Counted from the first letter of the stretch, positions 36,729 to 49,231 are shown. The stretch: 64,000 nucleotides of DNA from Allodiplogaster sudhausi (GCA_945643635.1 CALZFC010000059.1:1632501-1696500), one strand, 5' to 3'. Notes: a model not told the origin generated them from the sequence alone. Made by a program: numbers and translations.

Positions 36729-39700
36729 ATGACTCAGCCGGCATCCGAAGTGGCGCTCTTCTTGCTCGCATTCGCAGTCAGGATCTGGGCGACGGCAGCG
36801 AGCACCGATGAGTACCGACTCATTCAGGTTACGATCATTAAAGGATCATTAAAGGAGGCAAAAACTCACGTTTGAATTCGCACCCTCTTTGCATGACACA
36901 AGGGCGAGAGAGCATGTGGCTTACCATTATAGAGAAGCGACTATGTATATTTAAAGTAGAACGAAACTCAAGCTTATAATTTTTTTTACTTTCCTGTCTA
37001 TTGTAGTCGCGTCTCTCTCAATCGTATGCTCTCTCGGGCTTTGTGTCAGGCATGAGGGCGCAAATTCAAAATGGAGTTTTGGCTCCCTAACAGAGAAAAA
37101 AAATTATATATACTATATACATAGTTCAGTTAATGTATGGTGCTGATAATGTGCATTTGAGCTAATTTATTTTTTTTGCTAAATGTTATGTCGAATAAAT
37201 TGCAGGACTTGCGACAAAACTACGACAGCGTCGAGCGGCCGATCGCGAATCATTCCGAGGCGCTGCCCGTGCGCTTTCGGCTCATCCTGCAGCAGATCGT
37301 CGATGTGGTCAGTGATCTATGAACTATGAACTATAGGAAAAAAAAATCTCTTCTTATTCCTTTTTTAATAGATAAAAGCATTTTGCAAAAAAATACTTTT
37401 TCTTCCTTTTGTTGAAAATTTACTATATAGTCTGAATATTTTTATTTTATTACTTTTTTAGGACGAGAAGAACCAAGTCCTCACGCTGGTCATGTGGACA
37501 CAAACAGTTAGTGGAGGATGTGTTATTATGCATGCATGTACAGTCCCGCCCAGGATCTTGGTACCAAGGACGCGTCGGACGAGTCGGACGCGTCCAAATG
37601 CATCCTCGTTCATAACTATTGTTCTAGGAAAAACTAAAATATTTAAAATGGTACATTAAGTTGCTTATAGAGAGCGGGTGCTACTATTAAAAAATGGATA
37701 ATTTCTATTCGTTTGATAAGGAGTTATCAGTTTTTGCCTATAAAAAATTTAATTTCAAATATTTTTAAACGAAATTTCTCCTGTACCATTATTTTGTCTC
37801 TATACACATCCCCAAATAATAAAATTAAAGATTTTATCATTGATAACGGGAATCGATAAATGAGAACTTATCACGCATGTTCATATGATGTAAAGATTCG
37901 CCTTACGATTCTGAATCTAATTCTGTAATCAGTTTTCAACAGAATGTGCCGGTTAACACTGTATTTTTGATTGTGTGTACTTTACAAGACTTTCTTCAGA
38001 AAGAACAGGGCAGGGAGGCCTTGCAGGCCGAGGGGGCGGGGCCTAACCCTTTTTTTCTCTGCCTGTGCTATTTCGCTACCTCAAACTTGGGTAATTAAAC
38101 CGAAGACGAAAAAGGAGCGCGCAATATTTCTGAGTATCAATGCTAGCGCAGCAACCTAGATTTGGACGCATCATACCGGGCCAAAATTTTGACAAAGACC
38201 AAGAAACTGGGGAATCCTGAAGAAAGGCTTGCAAAGTACACACAATCAAAAATGTTGTTAACCGGCACTTTCTGTTGAAAACTGATTACAGAATTAGATT
38301 CAGAATCGTAAGGCGAATCTTTACATCATATAAGGTCTCATTTATCGATTTCCGTTATCAATGATACAATCTTTAATTTTATTATTTGGGGATGTGTGTA
38401 GAGACAAAATAATGGTACAGGAGAAATTTCGTTTAAAAATATTTGAAATTAAATTTTTTATAGGCAAAAACTGATAACTCCTTATCAAATGATAAAAAGT
38501 TATCGATTTTTTAACAGTAGCATCCGTACTCTATAAGCAAACTAATGTACCATTTAGAATATTTTAGTTTTTCCTAGAACAAAAATTATTAACGAGGATG
38601 CATTTGGAAGCGTCCGAATCGTCCGAAGCGTCCTTGGTACCAAGATCCTGGGCGGGACTGTATGTATGTAGAAACTGCAGAGATTCAGAGGGCAGATTTC
38701 TTCTGGATTTAAAAATTAAATTTTTTTTATTTGTAATTTGTACTTCTTTCCATATCATTCATTAGACCGAGCTAAAAACCTTATCTTTTTGCGAGAGAAA
38801 GCAAGAACGGATATGTGGAAAGAGAGTGTGATAAGATGGATTTGTCAATGGTGTACTCGGGTGGGCAAACTGATTCTTTCCTCTTTCTCTTTCCTCTTTC
38901 TACAGATCCTCTTTTTCTCTTTATCTCCTACTGATCACATCCCTTTATATTTCTTTCTATTCTTCCTTTCTCTCTCTATCTCTCTCTCTTTCTCCCCCTC
39001 CCTCTCTCTCTCTCTGTCTCTCTCTCTCTCTGTCCATCTCTCATCTCTCACTTGGGTGTCAACTGCTCAAGTGCTCAGGAGATATTAGCAGGAGGGAAGA
39101 GCAGTTTCGATACCAGGGATCACTCACTACAAGCAAACTGATCTTTTGGGTACAACTTACGGAAGAATGTAGATATGTTGACTTCTAGATTTCTACAAAA
39201 AAAAACTATGCTTGAATAATAAATATTCGTTATAATAATAACTGTGACTGCAAACGATAAGCATAAAAATGTTTTCAGAAATGGAACGACTACAAGATGC
39301 GTTGGGATCCGAAAGAGTACGGCGGAATCAACATGATTCAACTGCCGCAGGGCTTTCTCTGGAAGCCGGACATTCTGCTCTTTAACAGGTTTTATCCTTT
39401 ACCCAATCATTTCCTCTCTTGAACATCACTCAATCTCGTCTACATTTTCAAACATTACCGTAGAAATATAAGTAAAATAAATTTTACAAAAATGTCTAAG
39501 CGAGTAATAAGAGAAAAAGAAGATAAAAGCCCAAGAATAACACTGTACGGCGTAAGAAGAGCGTTGTTACTAGTAACCGTAGAGTTGGCAGTAACATCAT
39601 GAACAAGTGCGCGGCTGGCTACTTTAGCAAACACAGAAAGTGTAGAGAAGCGTGAGAGAGCTTTGGATCGCGTGCAAATTTGAGTATGAAATGACGAGAA

Positions 39701-40940
39701 GTGTACGCTTTCGTTCCCGGACGTAGATTTTTCTTCTCTCTTTAGTCAATGTCATCTTTGACGCCTTCGTTCCTTTCTTTTTTTTGTCTAACAATACTAA
39801 GTAGACAGTATCGCATTACAAGTCACATCATAGGAGTAGAGAGTAATAGAGAGACAGAGAAGACGTCCCCTTTTGAGAACTTGCTTTTGTAGAAGGTCGG
39901 CGCGAAAAGATAATTTTCAAAAAAAAATTTTGCAGCGCTGATGAAAACTTTGACGCTTCATTCGCGGTCAACTTTGTCGTCCAGCATACCGGAGACATTC
40001 TTTACGCGCCACCCGGAATTGTCAAGCTCTCCTGCCCGATCGACATTACATGGTTTGTGATCTACCAAAAATAGGTGCTAAAATGTTGACGAATTTATTT
40101 TCCGATAGATAAATTAATATTGATGATATTAGTAAATTTTGAAGGTTCCCATACGACGATCAGATCTGCCAGCTCAAGGTGTGTTTAGATTGAATGAATA
40201 TTTTCAAATAAAAAGAGTAAATCCAATTGTGGTTGCTACATTCGCCTCTATGCATTCTCATCCACTTTTTTTAAGTAATCCTTTAAAACTTTTATTTGTT
40301 AATTTACAAATCTATCTCAAGTACGGCTCCTGGACGTACGACGGCAACAAGCTGGACCTCACCATCGACAACGAAGGCCTCACTGAGAGGAATCAGATCG
40401 ACCTTGCTTACTACATCAGCAACGGAGAGTGGGAACTGCTGTGTACGTGCAATAATTAAAATTTTTTGAAAATTTCAAACAAAACATTTATAAGATGACG
40501 TATTCTTTACTTTAGCAACAACTGAAATGTTTGTGTGCATGTTCTCAAATTGCCTCCCCTTAGTCTCTTTGCATGGTTTTTATTTCTTTTACAGAAATCA
40601 CTCTGGCCTCACTCTATCAATCTTTTGATAAGAAGTTGTATGAAAAGGGCGACATAATTGTGTCCTGGCGGGAAAAATAATTTTTTTTAAACCATGAAAA
40701 TGCATATTTGAAGCAACACCAGCCTTCCGGAATGTGACCGAGTTCGTGGGCGAGAAGTACGTGGAGCTCTTCTTCCGTGTGCATATCAAACGGAAGACGC
40801 TGTACTACGGCCTGAACTGGATCGTGCCCTCCGTGCTCATCTCGCTCACCAACGTTCTCGGCTTCACGCTGCCCGCCGAGTGCGGAGAGAAGATCACGCT
40901 ACGTTTGTCATTCCGTTTTTCTCTCTCTTTCTCTCTCGCA

Positions 40941-40996
<56 letters not shown>

Positions 40997-43451
40997 AAGC
41001 TCTCCATCTTCTTCTCCCTCTTTCCCTTCTTATTTTTCAGTCTCATAAGTGAGATATTCTATTCAACTATATTGGCAATACTCAAAAATAAGAAGAAGAA
41101 AAAAGAGTGTTGCGTTTCGTTCGCGTTCTCACTGCAAGCTCTCCATCTTCTTTTAATCTCGCGATCTCTCTCCCCTCTCTATTCATCTATAATAAAAGAG
41201 AGATATGGTGTCCAGTTACGGAAAAGACAATGGCAATGAAGAAGATGAAGAAGGAAAATAAGAAGAAAAAGAAGAATAAGAAATATTGCAGAGATCACGA
41301 ACTTGCTCTCCGTCACCGTCTTCCTCGGTATGGTCTCCGAAATCACTCCGCCGACCTCGGAATCCATTCCAGTCATCGGTTTGCTGTTTCACTCTCTCTC
41401 TAAATCTTTTTATTGTCTCACGAAAAGGTTCTATTTTAAATATATGTACATTGACATCATCGACCAATTCTCAACATGTTGCATCTATAAAGTTTTTTTG
41501 CTTTGTTTTCGCAATAGCTTTTGGCCGCGGCGGGAATTTGAAATCTCGCATATATAATTCTTTCAATGATCGCCCTCCTTTAATGCTCTGCTTCTTTCAG
41601 CCGTCTTCTTCTCGATTTCAATGATGCTTCTCGGCTGCTCGATCGTCATGACCATTCTTATCATCAATTTCTTCTTCCGCAGCAAGAAGACGCATGAGAT
41701 GAGCGATTGGGTGGGTTTTAAAAAGATATATTATCTTTTTTTTATGGATTAATAATAGTGAGTAAAGTAAAGCGCACTTTGTTCTTTTAAAGCTTATCTT
41801 TGTGAAAAAAATTTAAGAATTTTTTTTAAAGATTAAAAACCAAGTGAGAAACTTGACTTCAGATGCGTCTGCTCTTCCTGGAGTGGCTGCCGTGGCTGCT
41901 TCTGATGCAGAGGCCGGGCGTCGCCTTCACGCGGCCGCGCAACGGCCTTCGCTCCTCCACGTCCACCACCTCCAGCGAGCTCAGCGATAGCATTGTCCGT
42001 CCTCTAACCGTTTCTTAATAAAAGAACGCATTTTTCTATTGTTCGCGAGATTTAGAAATGGTTACTGATTCTGAGCATGAGTAATAATAGAACGCATTTT
42101 TCCACTATCCGCGGCGCGGGAATAAAAAGCGTTACTGAAAACGTCATTCTTTCTCAAAATCAGCTAATTTGTTTGATTTTGTCTTCCAGAAAATAGTAGC
42201 CTTTTCAAAATGTGTAATATTGTACGCTTCCTATATATAAATCGTGCTTGAGCAAACCGAGCTATTTTTGGCGCCGGTGGTTTCCACGGCCAAAGCTGCT
42301 ATATTAGAGCTTGGGAAAACCGGGATAGTGCTCAATTGTAACCGCTACATACATATAAGTTGCATTAAGCTTCGCGAATCATTAAAATCAACGCAATGGG
42401 TTGTTTTTCTGAACTTCCCGCAAAACCCTTTCAAAAGAATTCGATCCAAATATTCAAGGAAAAGAGCGCGATATCAAAATAGAGGTTTCAGGCATGCAGC
42501 GAACGAGTGATCGGATCGCCGGGCTCTCTCTCACGGCGAGTGTTCGTCGCCGTGGAAGGGAGCGGAGAGAAGACGGCGACACTTCGGAGGATGCTCCCTT
42601 CAGAAGGAGCAGCCAGACTGGCCAGACACGACAGCCAGAGTGAGAAGGGAGGGTAGTGGAGAGGGAGAAAGAGAAGGTGGATTGATGGCAGAGGTGGAGG
42701 GAGAGAGAGAGAGATCAAAAGCAGGGTGAGAAAGAGAGAGAGCGAGGATGAGAAAAAGAGAGAGAGAGAGAGAGAGAGAGAGCGAGGATGAGAAAAAGAG
42801 AGAGAGAGAGAGCGAGGATGAGAAAAAGAGAGAGAGAGAGAGCGAGGATGAGAAAAAGAGAGAGAGAGAGAGAGCGAGGATGAGAAAAAGAGAGAGAGAG
42901 AGAGAGAGAGAGCGAGGATGAGAAAAAGAGAGAGAGAGAGAGAGAGAGCGAGGATGAGATAGTTATAAAAACATGAGAACATCTATCTGCCATCCATTCC
43001 TTCTCTTATCATCCAGTGAGCACTCGGAAACGATCGCCTCACGACGAGACGGAAGAGAGCAGACGGAGTCGCAATGAGCTGGTTCGTCTGGAGGCAGCTG
43101 TCAAAGAGTGCGTCCAGCTGCTGGCTTCCTTCAAGGTTTTTGTGGTTCCTGTCCTATTTCATTTTCTGTTGGCGGTAAATTAAATTTTTTTTGAAAAGAA
43201 AACTTATTCGTAGGTATAGAGTGCAATAGAAAGTATGTTTCATTCGGTCCAATTGTGACTTTGAGAATCACTAATAACTTTATCCTGCAGGAGAAGATCG
43301 ACGAAGACGACATGGAGGCGGATCTCCAAGCGGACTGGCGATTTGTTGCGCTCGTGCTCGATCGCATCTCGCTCTATCTTTTCACTGGCACGCTCTCTCT
43401 TTCTCTGCTCTCTCTCTCCCTCTTGTCTGCTCTCTCTCTCTATCCCTCACC

Positions 43452-43489
<38 letters not shown>

Positions 43490-43616
43490 TTACGACTATC
43501 ACCTCTTCCTTCCAGGTCTATTCGTTATCACGATCATCTTTCTCTTTGCAACGACGCCTCGCGTGTTCGATGACGACTCCATTATTGTTCCCGATAATAA
43601 CGACTACGAATCATAG
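36729..43616 (+). CDS. nicotinic acetylcholine receptor-like Cys-loop channel subunit (14 exons, 488 aa)
   Basis: Subunit of a pentameric cation channel in the plasma membrane. Exons: 36729-36827, 37206-37307, 37462-37506, 39279-39388, 39936-40052, 40145-40178, 40322-40442, 40714-40902, 41292-41378, 41601-41710, 41863-41998, 43017-43135, 43291-43387, 43516-43616. The N-terminus is hydrophobic (VALFLLAFAVRIWA). Then: YDSVERPI; WDPKEYGG; WKPDILLFN; a Cys-loop with 13 residues between Cys (CPIDITWFPYDDQIC); SWTYDG; TM1 WIVPSVLISL; GEK before TM2; ITPPTSESIPVI; W-rich start of the M3-M4 loop; TM4 GLFVITIIFLFA; TAG stop. The C-loop (NVTEFVGEKYVELF) lacks the vicinal Cys pair, so it is a non-alpha-type subunit, nearest in style to nematode ACR-16-group members. 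Exon 11 needs the weaker donor after 41998 to keep phase, and exon 13 appears to use a GC donor. Confidence 0.92.
37541..38660. mobile_element. Tc1/mariner-type foldback element in receptor intron 3
   Basis: Terminal inverted repeats start CAGTCCCGCCCAGGATCTTG and are flanked on both sides by TA, the Tc1/mariner target. The arms are about 450 bp each and nearly complementary (for example TTCTGAATCTAATTCTGTAA on the left, mirrored near 38290). A centre of about 220 bp has no transposase. Non-autonomous; it makes up most of the 1.77-kb intron. Confidence 0.85.
38955..39050 (+). repeat. CT microsatellite, receptor intron 3
   Basis: (CT)n with interruptions, sense-strand pyrimidine, downstream of the Tc1-type element. 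Confidence 0.9.
40917..40995 (+). repeat. CT microsatellite, receptor intron 8
   Basis: Begins about 15 nt after the GTTTGT donor of exon 8 (TM1 exon). Sense strand is pyrimidine. Confidence 0.9.
42510..42690. repeat. dispersed repeat, inverted relative to 59700-59835
   Basis: The stretch from CTCTCTCACGGCGAGTGTTC through GAGCAGCCAGACTGGCCAGA is the reverse complement of 59700-59835 with a few changes. Both copies end in (GA)n/(CT)n. This looks like a mobile sequence that carries a microsatellite tail. Confidence 0.7.
42700..42960. repeat. GA minisatellite, receptor intron 11
   Basis: Seven or more copies of GCGAGGATGAGAAAAAGAGA separated by (GA)n of different lengths. Here the purine strand is the sense strand, the exception among the receptor introns. 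Confidence 0.9.
43393..43490 (+). repeat. CT microsatellite, receptor intron 13
   Basis: Starts six bases after the inferred GC donor of exon 13 and spans most of the intron, on the sense strand. Confidence 0.85.
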
Positions 43617-44225
43617 AAATAGAATTGATGAGAGAGAGAGAAAGAGAGAGAGAGAGAGTAAGAGTAAGATAGAAATGGGCTGTTAAAGACAGGCAGAGAG
43701 AGAGAGAGACAGAGAAAGAGAGAGAGAGGCTTGTAGAACGACAGAACAAAAATGTGAGTTTATATATTAATGAATTACATTCATACATATAGATCTTTTT
43801 TCGAGGAAAATAGCACTGTTCTGTACGTGTATATTTCTACGTGTTCATGCGATTTGCTTAAAAATTTAATTTCACTGTTATTATGCTTACAAATAAAATT
43901 GATGTTTTATCAGACATGAGTTGGACATCCTTCCCTCCTTTTATTTTATATTTGGGAAATATGGGCGATTAGTAATGGAGCAATCTTAGAGATTCGTTCG
44001 ATTCACTCCAAGTTTGGCAGGTGAATCAGCGGAAAGGAAAGCTGAAAAAGGGAAGGTTGTGAATCATTAGCCAGAGGAACACAGGAGGAGGAAAGGAATA
44101 GTCGCTATTTATTTATTTCTCTCTCTCTCGACTTCAATTCTTTGCGGCAATACGCCTACAAAAATAACTTCCAACTTTTCCAATCGAATATTTTTATATG
44201 TTTTTTTCGAGCACATCTTCTTACA
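43617..44225. other. receptor 3' region and spacer before gene A
   Basis: GA microsatellite at 43626-43735, directly after the receptor stop. ACAAATAAAATTG near 43889 is a plausible polyadenylation signal for the receptor. No gene seen. Confidence 0.5.
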
Positions 44226-44226
44226 G
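44219..44226 (+). promoter_or_regulatory. candidate trans-splice acceptor, gene A
   Basis: TCTTACAG, 16 nt before the ATG at 44243. The same arrangement (CTTACAG, short purine-rich leader, GAAGAATG) precedes gene B, so the site is conserved between the paralogues. Confidence 0.55.
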
Positions 44227-44242
44227 GGTAAATTAAAGAAGA

Positions 44243-45751
44243 ATGAAGTTCGGGAATTCGTTCATCGTCTGTTTCGCTCTCTTCGTTGTTTTGATGGGTT
44301 GGTTCTAAGTCGTCAAAACATCTTAATTTTAAGCCACAATTATGTCACCAATTTAACTTTTTTTCAGAAATCCATATTGGCGGGGTATTGTCGATGAAAT
44401 ATGACGCAGTTATGACCACTTTTGGATTTAAAGACATAACAATCAACGGGACGATGTACAAGGTATGAAATTTAGAAGAAAAAAATATTTTTTATATGAC
44501 TTTGTTCTCGCATCAAAAAACATTCTCGCTCTAGTGCCGGAGGACCTCAAGGATAATTGTTAGACTCCGATTCTCTTCAGCTTCGAATGAACAGTATCAA
44601 GATAGCATATTCTCTCGTATGGAATGTGGCTGTTATTGAACATACATACATATTTTAAAAGAAGGGCAGCAGCCTCCGTATGATTTTAATAAAGAAGCTG
44701 TTACAGTTGGCTGTCGCATTGGAGTGCGACACGAGGCTAATTTGAGTGCTCCGGAGCTAACGTCGGAGGAGGCCAGCAATCGTACCTTCGTCTTCGAAAG
44801 AATCAAGGAGCCTGACTTTTACTGGTCAGTTACCTAATATGTATACTGACCTTGTCTATTAATCATTTTCATTCACATAATGGGAGTTGGCTAATGTTTC
44901 ACTACCAGAATCAATGAGGCTGAAGAGCGAAACGCATGTGTAAAGTTTAAAAAATGCCTTTTGCTTAGGTACTTGAATTACAAGCGTCTCGAGCTCACTA
45001 ATATTGACGATGTCGGTGTCTATAACAGCGGAGACACTCGGGCGCTCCAGCATGCCTACAATACTTGGCTGGAAAAGGGACGCGTGATAGCTGTGCCTGC
45101 GGGCGCGCAACCTGTAAACTGCTGCATGCGAAATCCATTTATTCCCGCTTCTCGAGCTCCAACTTATCCAGAATATCCGGCATTTGGTGTTGATCGCCAT
45201 GACGTGACGATCAAAGGACAAGTATACAAAAATGTTCCCTACGTCGGGACAAGCGACACTGTATGCAAGTATGGAATTAAGCCTGCCATTGCCACGACTA
45301 AGGTGCACATATTTGTTACATATGTGGATTTGTTATTATTAGCTACTTTAAAGTCTCTTTCGATTGAAAGACATTTTCTCTAAAAATACTGATCCAACCG
45401 CTGTCATAGCTGATACTTTGGAAATACGCTGATGAAATTTAGACGTTCCCGCTCGAGTGCATCGTATCAGTCGCCTTCGTTGGCAGTCCGGCTCCGTTGC
45501 CTGGCTAGGATCCAGACGACGTTAGCATGAAGCGAAGTCGTTTCCAGTGGATGGTCGACGGCAAGCCCGACGGAAACATCCCGAACGAGCTTTGGCAGGA
45601 AGGATCACCTTATCAGAGTCTTGCATCGCTTCAAAACGCAACCATCTGGATCAGTGAGAAAGGCCTCCGTGTCAATACTAGCAAGGCCCCTCGCTGCTGC
45701 ATGGACCTGACGCAGGCAGACACCATCACTACAACAGAGATTAAACACTGA
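44243..45751 (+). pseudogene. gene A: secreted protein of unknown family, one in-frame TAG
   Basis: Paralogue of gene B with the same exon order. Exon 1 44243-44297 (signal peptide, SFIVCFALFVVLM). Exon 2 44368-44462 (SMKYDAVMTTFGFKDITING). A possible exon at about 44538-44617. Exon from about 44662 (TVGCRIGVRHEANLSAPELT ... RIKEPDFYW), a long exon from about 44970 (YLNYKRLEL ... NCCMRNPF ... YPEYPAFG ... YKNVPYVG), and a last exon about 45443-45751 (MKRSRFQWMVDGKPDGNIPN ... CCMDLTQAD, stop TGA). Phases join throughout. In the last exon the frame reads PLPG-TAG-DPDD where gene B reads PVAG-E-DPND, so Glu GAG became TAG. It may be a young pseudogene, a truncated allele, or spliced around: the TAG also forms an in-phase 3' splice site. 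Family unknown. Confidence 0.6.
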
Positions 45752-46620
45752 TTGTGAAACACTCATTCTGCTGTGCATTTCCTTGCTTATCACTACTTTT
45801 TTCGACAATCACATTTAACAGAGCGGCAAACATATCTATATAGCTAATCCTTTCAAAATACGCGATAAATGTTCTGTCGTGAACGAAACCCTCCATTAGA
45901 TCATTATATTTTTTTTTGCCAGAAACATCCTTTCATACAACCAGGCCGAATACGGATCTAATTGTAATTCTCTTCCTCTTCTCTGCCGTCCACTGCTCGC
46001 CTTGTTTTCCTCTGCTTTTCGGGGGGACCTCTAGCCCTCCATAGCCTTTCTTGATCTACTCAGCATTCGGGCAGGCATGAACGTTCCCTCGCTTATACTT
46101 TCACTTTCCCGGCAAAGTTCCACCATTTCTTAGTAGATTTTATATAGTACAAACATTCTCTAATTACATCTATTCAATTAAAATGAGTCATCTTAAGCAC
46201 TGAGTACAAAAATGTTCATGTTTTTCGTAATTTGTTTAGTTCATTCCGACTTAGAGGTCGCAAACATTTGTATATTCTGACTTAAAAGGTTCGCTTTGTT
46301 CTTTGCGATTTCAGAAAGGTGGATTTTGTTCATTTTATTAGACTTGCAAATGAGACGACCATTAGTGTAAGATGCCAAGAAATTCAATCCATGTAAACTC
46401 ATTTCCTCACTTCTCATATCACCTGGCCACCGCGAACGGTTGCCTCTTCTAACTCGTTTCAACCGGCTGATATTTCTGGTTCGACTAAATCGATATGTTA
46501 ACGAACATATTGCTATTATAAGCATTTGAAGATTTTTTATATTAATATGCGGAAATTATTCAACAGATTTTTCTTTTCGCAAAAATTACAAAAACTAAAA
46601 TAAATAAAACTTCAAGAAAA
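45752..46620. other. spacer between gene A and the mucin-like gene
   Basis: AT-rich; the minus-strand open frame at 46241-46525 has no splice or family support. It should contain the promoter of the 46.6-kb gene, but no element could be placed. Confidence 0.4.
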
Positions 46621-46630
46621 CTTGTTTCAG
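46621..46630 (+). promoter_or_regulatory. candidate trans-splice acceptor, mucin-like gene
   Basis: CTTGTTTCAG, six nt before the start ATG at 46637, with no upstream coding exon. This short leader is typical of SL-spliced nematode mRNAs. Confidence 0.5.
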
Positions 46631-46636
46631 ATAGCC

Positions 46637-48099
46637 ATGACAGTCTCCACGTTCTGCGCCATGCGGTTGGAAACAAATTGTTTTATAAGAAAAAGTTATA
46701 AAGTAATTTGTAGAGCTTTAAATACTCAAAAGAAAAGACAAAAATTTACATGAGATAAAATTCCTCATTTTCAAAGATTCCTGGCTGCTCTCGCCTTCAT
46801 CGCAGCCGTGGCAATCGGCGAAAGCAGTCCGACTTTGATCCATCGATTTGCCTTTCCATTTCAGATATTTTTTTGAAACGGAAAGAATACAGCCTCGGAA
46901 ATAATTCGTTATATATACTCGCTTTGAAAAAGGTCTTTGACCTTTAAAAAGGAGAACATTATCACAATTCCATGATGGTTGCTAAAGTTGTGAAATGATA
47001 TCAAGAGTATTCATAAATAATGCAAATTAGATTCGAAATAATCCTGAAGTACCCCCTCTTCCTATCGTAGACATGGTCGTGGAAAGCTCTGGAGTCGCCA
47101 TTCTTCTGAATGACACTGCAAACACGTCAGAGACTGCTGAGTCGATCGCCACAGTGGTCCCGTTCACTTCCACTCCGGACCCAGAGTTCACCACTACCCT
47201 GACCACCAGCAAGTCCACGACTGTCGCAACCATCCCAGCTAACACTACAATGGCACCCATTTCGACTCCGGCACCGACACCTCCTTCGACTCCGTCGACC
47301 CATGCTTCAACTCCGCCTTCAACTCCGTCGACTCCGGCTCCGACTCCTCCTTCAACTCCTTCGACTCTGGCACCAACCACCCCGAAGAAATCGACGAGCC
47401 CGTCCACATCCACTGCATCGTCTACAAGCAAAGCCGACGAATCGACCACGTAAGACCTGCTAATTTAAAGGAGCAAATCGAATAAAATTAGGGAGAAAAA
47501 AACTAGATCTCTCTTAATTCAGACCAACGCCGGAAGATGATGCTAGCGGCATGGAAGGATCGTTTCACGTGTTTCTTCTTAGCATTCCTGCAAGCTCCGC
47601 CCACCCGTCCAGAGCTGGCTTGTTCGTGATTGGCGGCGTCATCGGAGGACTCGTCGTGTTGCTCTTGGTCATTGCTGCCGTCGTTTTCTACGTCATGCGC
47701 CGCAACCGACAGCAGGAGCAGAAGCGAAAGGATGTCAGGATTTTCACCACAGTCTCGTCTTTTTCAGAGACGTATTTAAGCAATTTAATTTTATAAAACA
47801 ATATGCAAGATATACGAATCTCAAGAACATAATAGGAAATGTTTCATAGGCAGAATTGGGAAAAAAATTCACAGGATCTCATTGTCAGATTGGTGTGTAA
47901 TAGGCAGACTTGGATTACGCGCGGTTAACAGCTAAATTTAAATTTCGCACCATTTGAAAGATTCGAAATAAAATTCAAAATGCAGGCGCTGAAGCGTGTG
48001 AACAAGAAGATCGACACCGTCATTTCGGAGGCCGGCGACGAGCAGTCCAAGGAGAAGAAGACACCCAAGAAGTCGCGTGCACCGAAGAAGGCGGCCTGA
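46637..48099 (+). CDS. mucin-like single-pass type I membrane protein (5 exons, 260 aa)
   Basis: Exons 46637-46665, 46777-46826, 47071-47449, 47523-47733 and 47986-48099 join in phase. The signal peptide is MTVSTFCAMRFLAALAFIAA. An N-glycosylation site (NDTANTSET) comes before a Thr/Ser/Pro-rich stalk with repeated TPPSTPSTPAPTPP units, expected to be heavily O-glycosylated. One transmembrane helix (LFVIGGVIGGLVVLLLVIAA) is followed by RRNRQQEQKRKD and a very basic cytoplasmic tail ending KKTPKKSRAPKKAA. The layout is that of a small cell-surface sialomucin or syndecan-like protein, but the tail lacks a syndecan EFYA end. It sits between the inverted paralogues A and B. Role unknown; coding status is strong. 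Confidence 0.8.
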
Positions 48100-48699
48100 G
48101 CCTTGTCCAAAGGATTCGGATAAAGCACACACTCGCAAAAATTCACGCGAACGCATCTCTTTCTTTTTATCATGAACACGATGCTAATCATCGCGGAATT
48201 TTTTTTCTGTTAGATGCAATATAAGTGAAGCAGTGGATGCAATTCATTCAAACGGATGGGTTGTTGCAATAATATTTCTTTTAATCGATGAAAAGGTGTA
48301 ACAGAATGAAATGAAGAGTAATATGAATAAAATACCACCGTTCGATAGCTGAAAATAATGAAAAGGAAAGAGTTTTAACAATAGAACTGAATCCCAACGT
48401 TTTTCTTCGGCATTTGCATGTTTTGTGTGAGTACGGAAGATGAAATTGGCTAAATGGCCGATATACATATGAAGCAATTTATTCATAGCCATCCGGCACA
48501 TACCGATTTTGAAAGATGAGCAAAAATTATAATTAAAAAATATGGGAAGCGTTGGGGTGCAATTATCGAGCAAGAAACACCTTATTAGCGGCAAAGGCGC
48601 ATATATAGTCTTGCTTTGTTGAGAGTGGTGTTTGAATGAGAAGAAATTTATGAGATGAATTTAGAGCTCAAAAAGTCGGGAGCGTGGGAATCATGTGGG

Positions 48700-48757
48700 C
48701 GGAGCTTACGCACTGCCTAGATACTTCTTGGCGGCGGCGATGCTCTTTGGTACCTGA
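48700..48757 (-). CDS. candidate last exon of an unidentified minus-strand gene
   Basis: After a CCGCCCATTCAG acceptor on the minus strand, VPKSIAAAKKYLGSA is followed by TAA. Short, but the acceptor and composition are good. No partner exon assigned. Confidence 0.3.
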
Positions 48758-49231
48758 ATGGGCGGAGGTTCTTTTAATCATCGAGGCAGACAGATCCTTA
48801 GGTTATTAGGCTGCAGTCGGTTTTAAAGAAACCCGGTAGACTGAAGTCGGCCAGTTACTCCGGGAGCAACTTCCGCTGGATGTCAAGACAAAATATAACA
48901 GATGTATATTCGCTGTAGAGCCTCTCCTTCTCTAATCTTGTCCCCGACAGTCATGAATCAATAACTGCTGATTGTGAGTTGACATTCAACTCCCCTATTA
49001 TTTCATCTCTTTCGAAGGGGCAATGAGTTCCCGTTAATAGCACTGCCTTCGACTTCTCTTTTTCTGTATCGATTTTACTGCCTTTGTTTCCAGATATTTC
49101 AATAAAGTATGAGTTTATTATATTTCGAGGCCAATAAACAAGATGAAGTAGTGCATAAGATTAAAAGAATATAGTGTATCTGCATGAACATCTAGAAAGG
49201 AGCGATGGAGCGAGAAGCGAGAAGAGGAGGG

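Noticed and set aside
47027..47449. Minus-strand open frame rich in Gly and Val
   Set aside because: Complement of the Thr/Ser/Pro-rich exon of the mucin-like gene.
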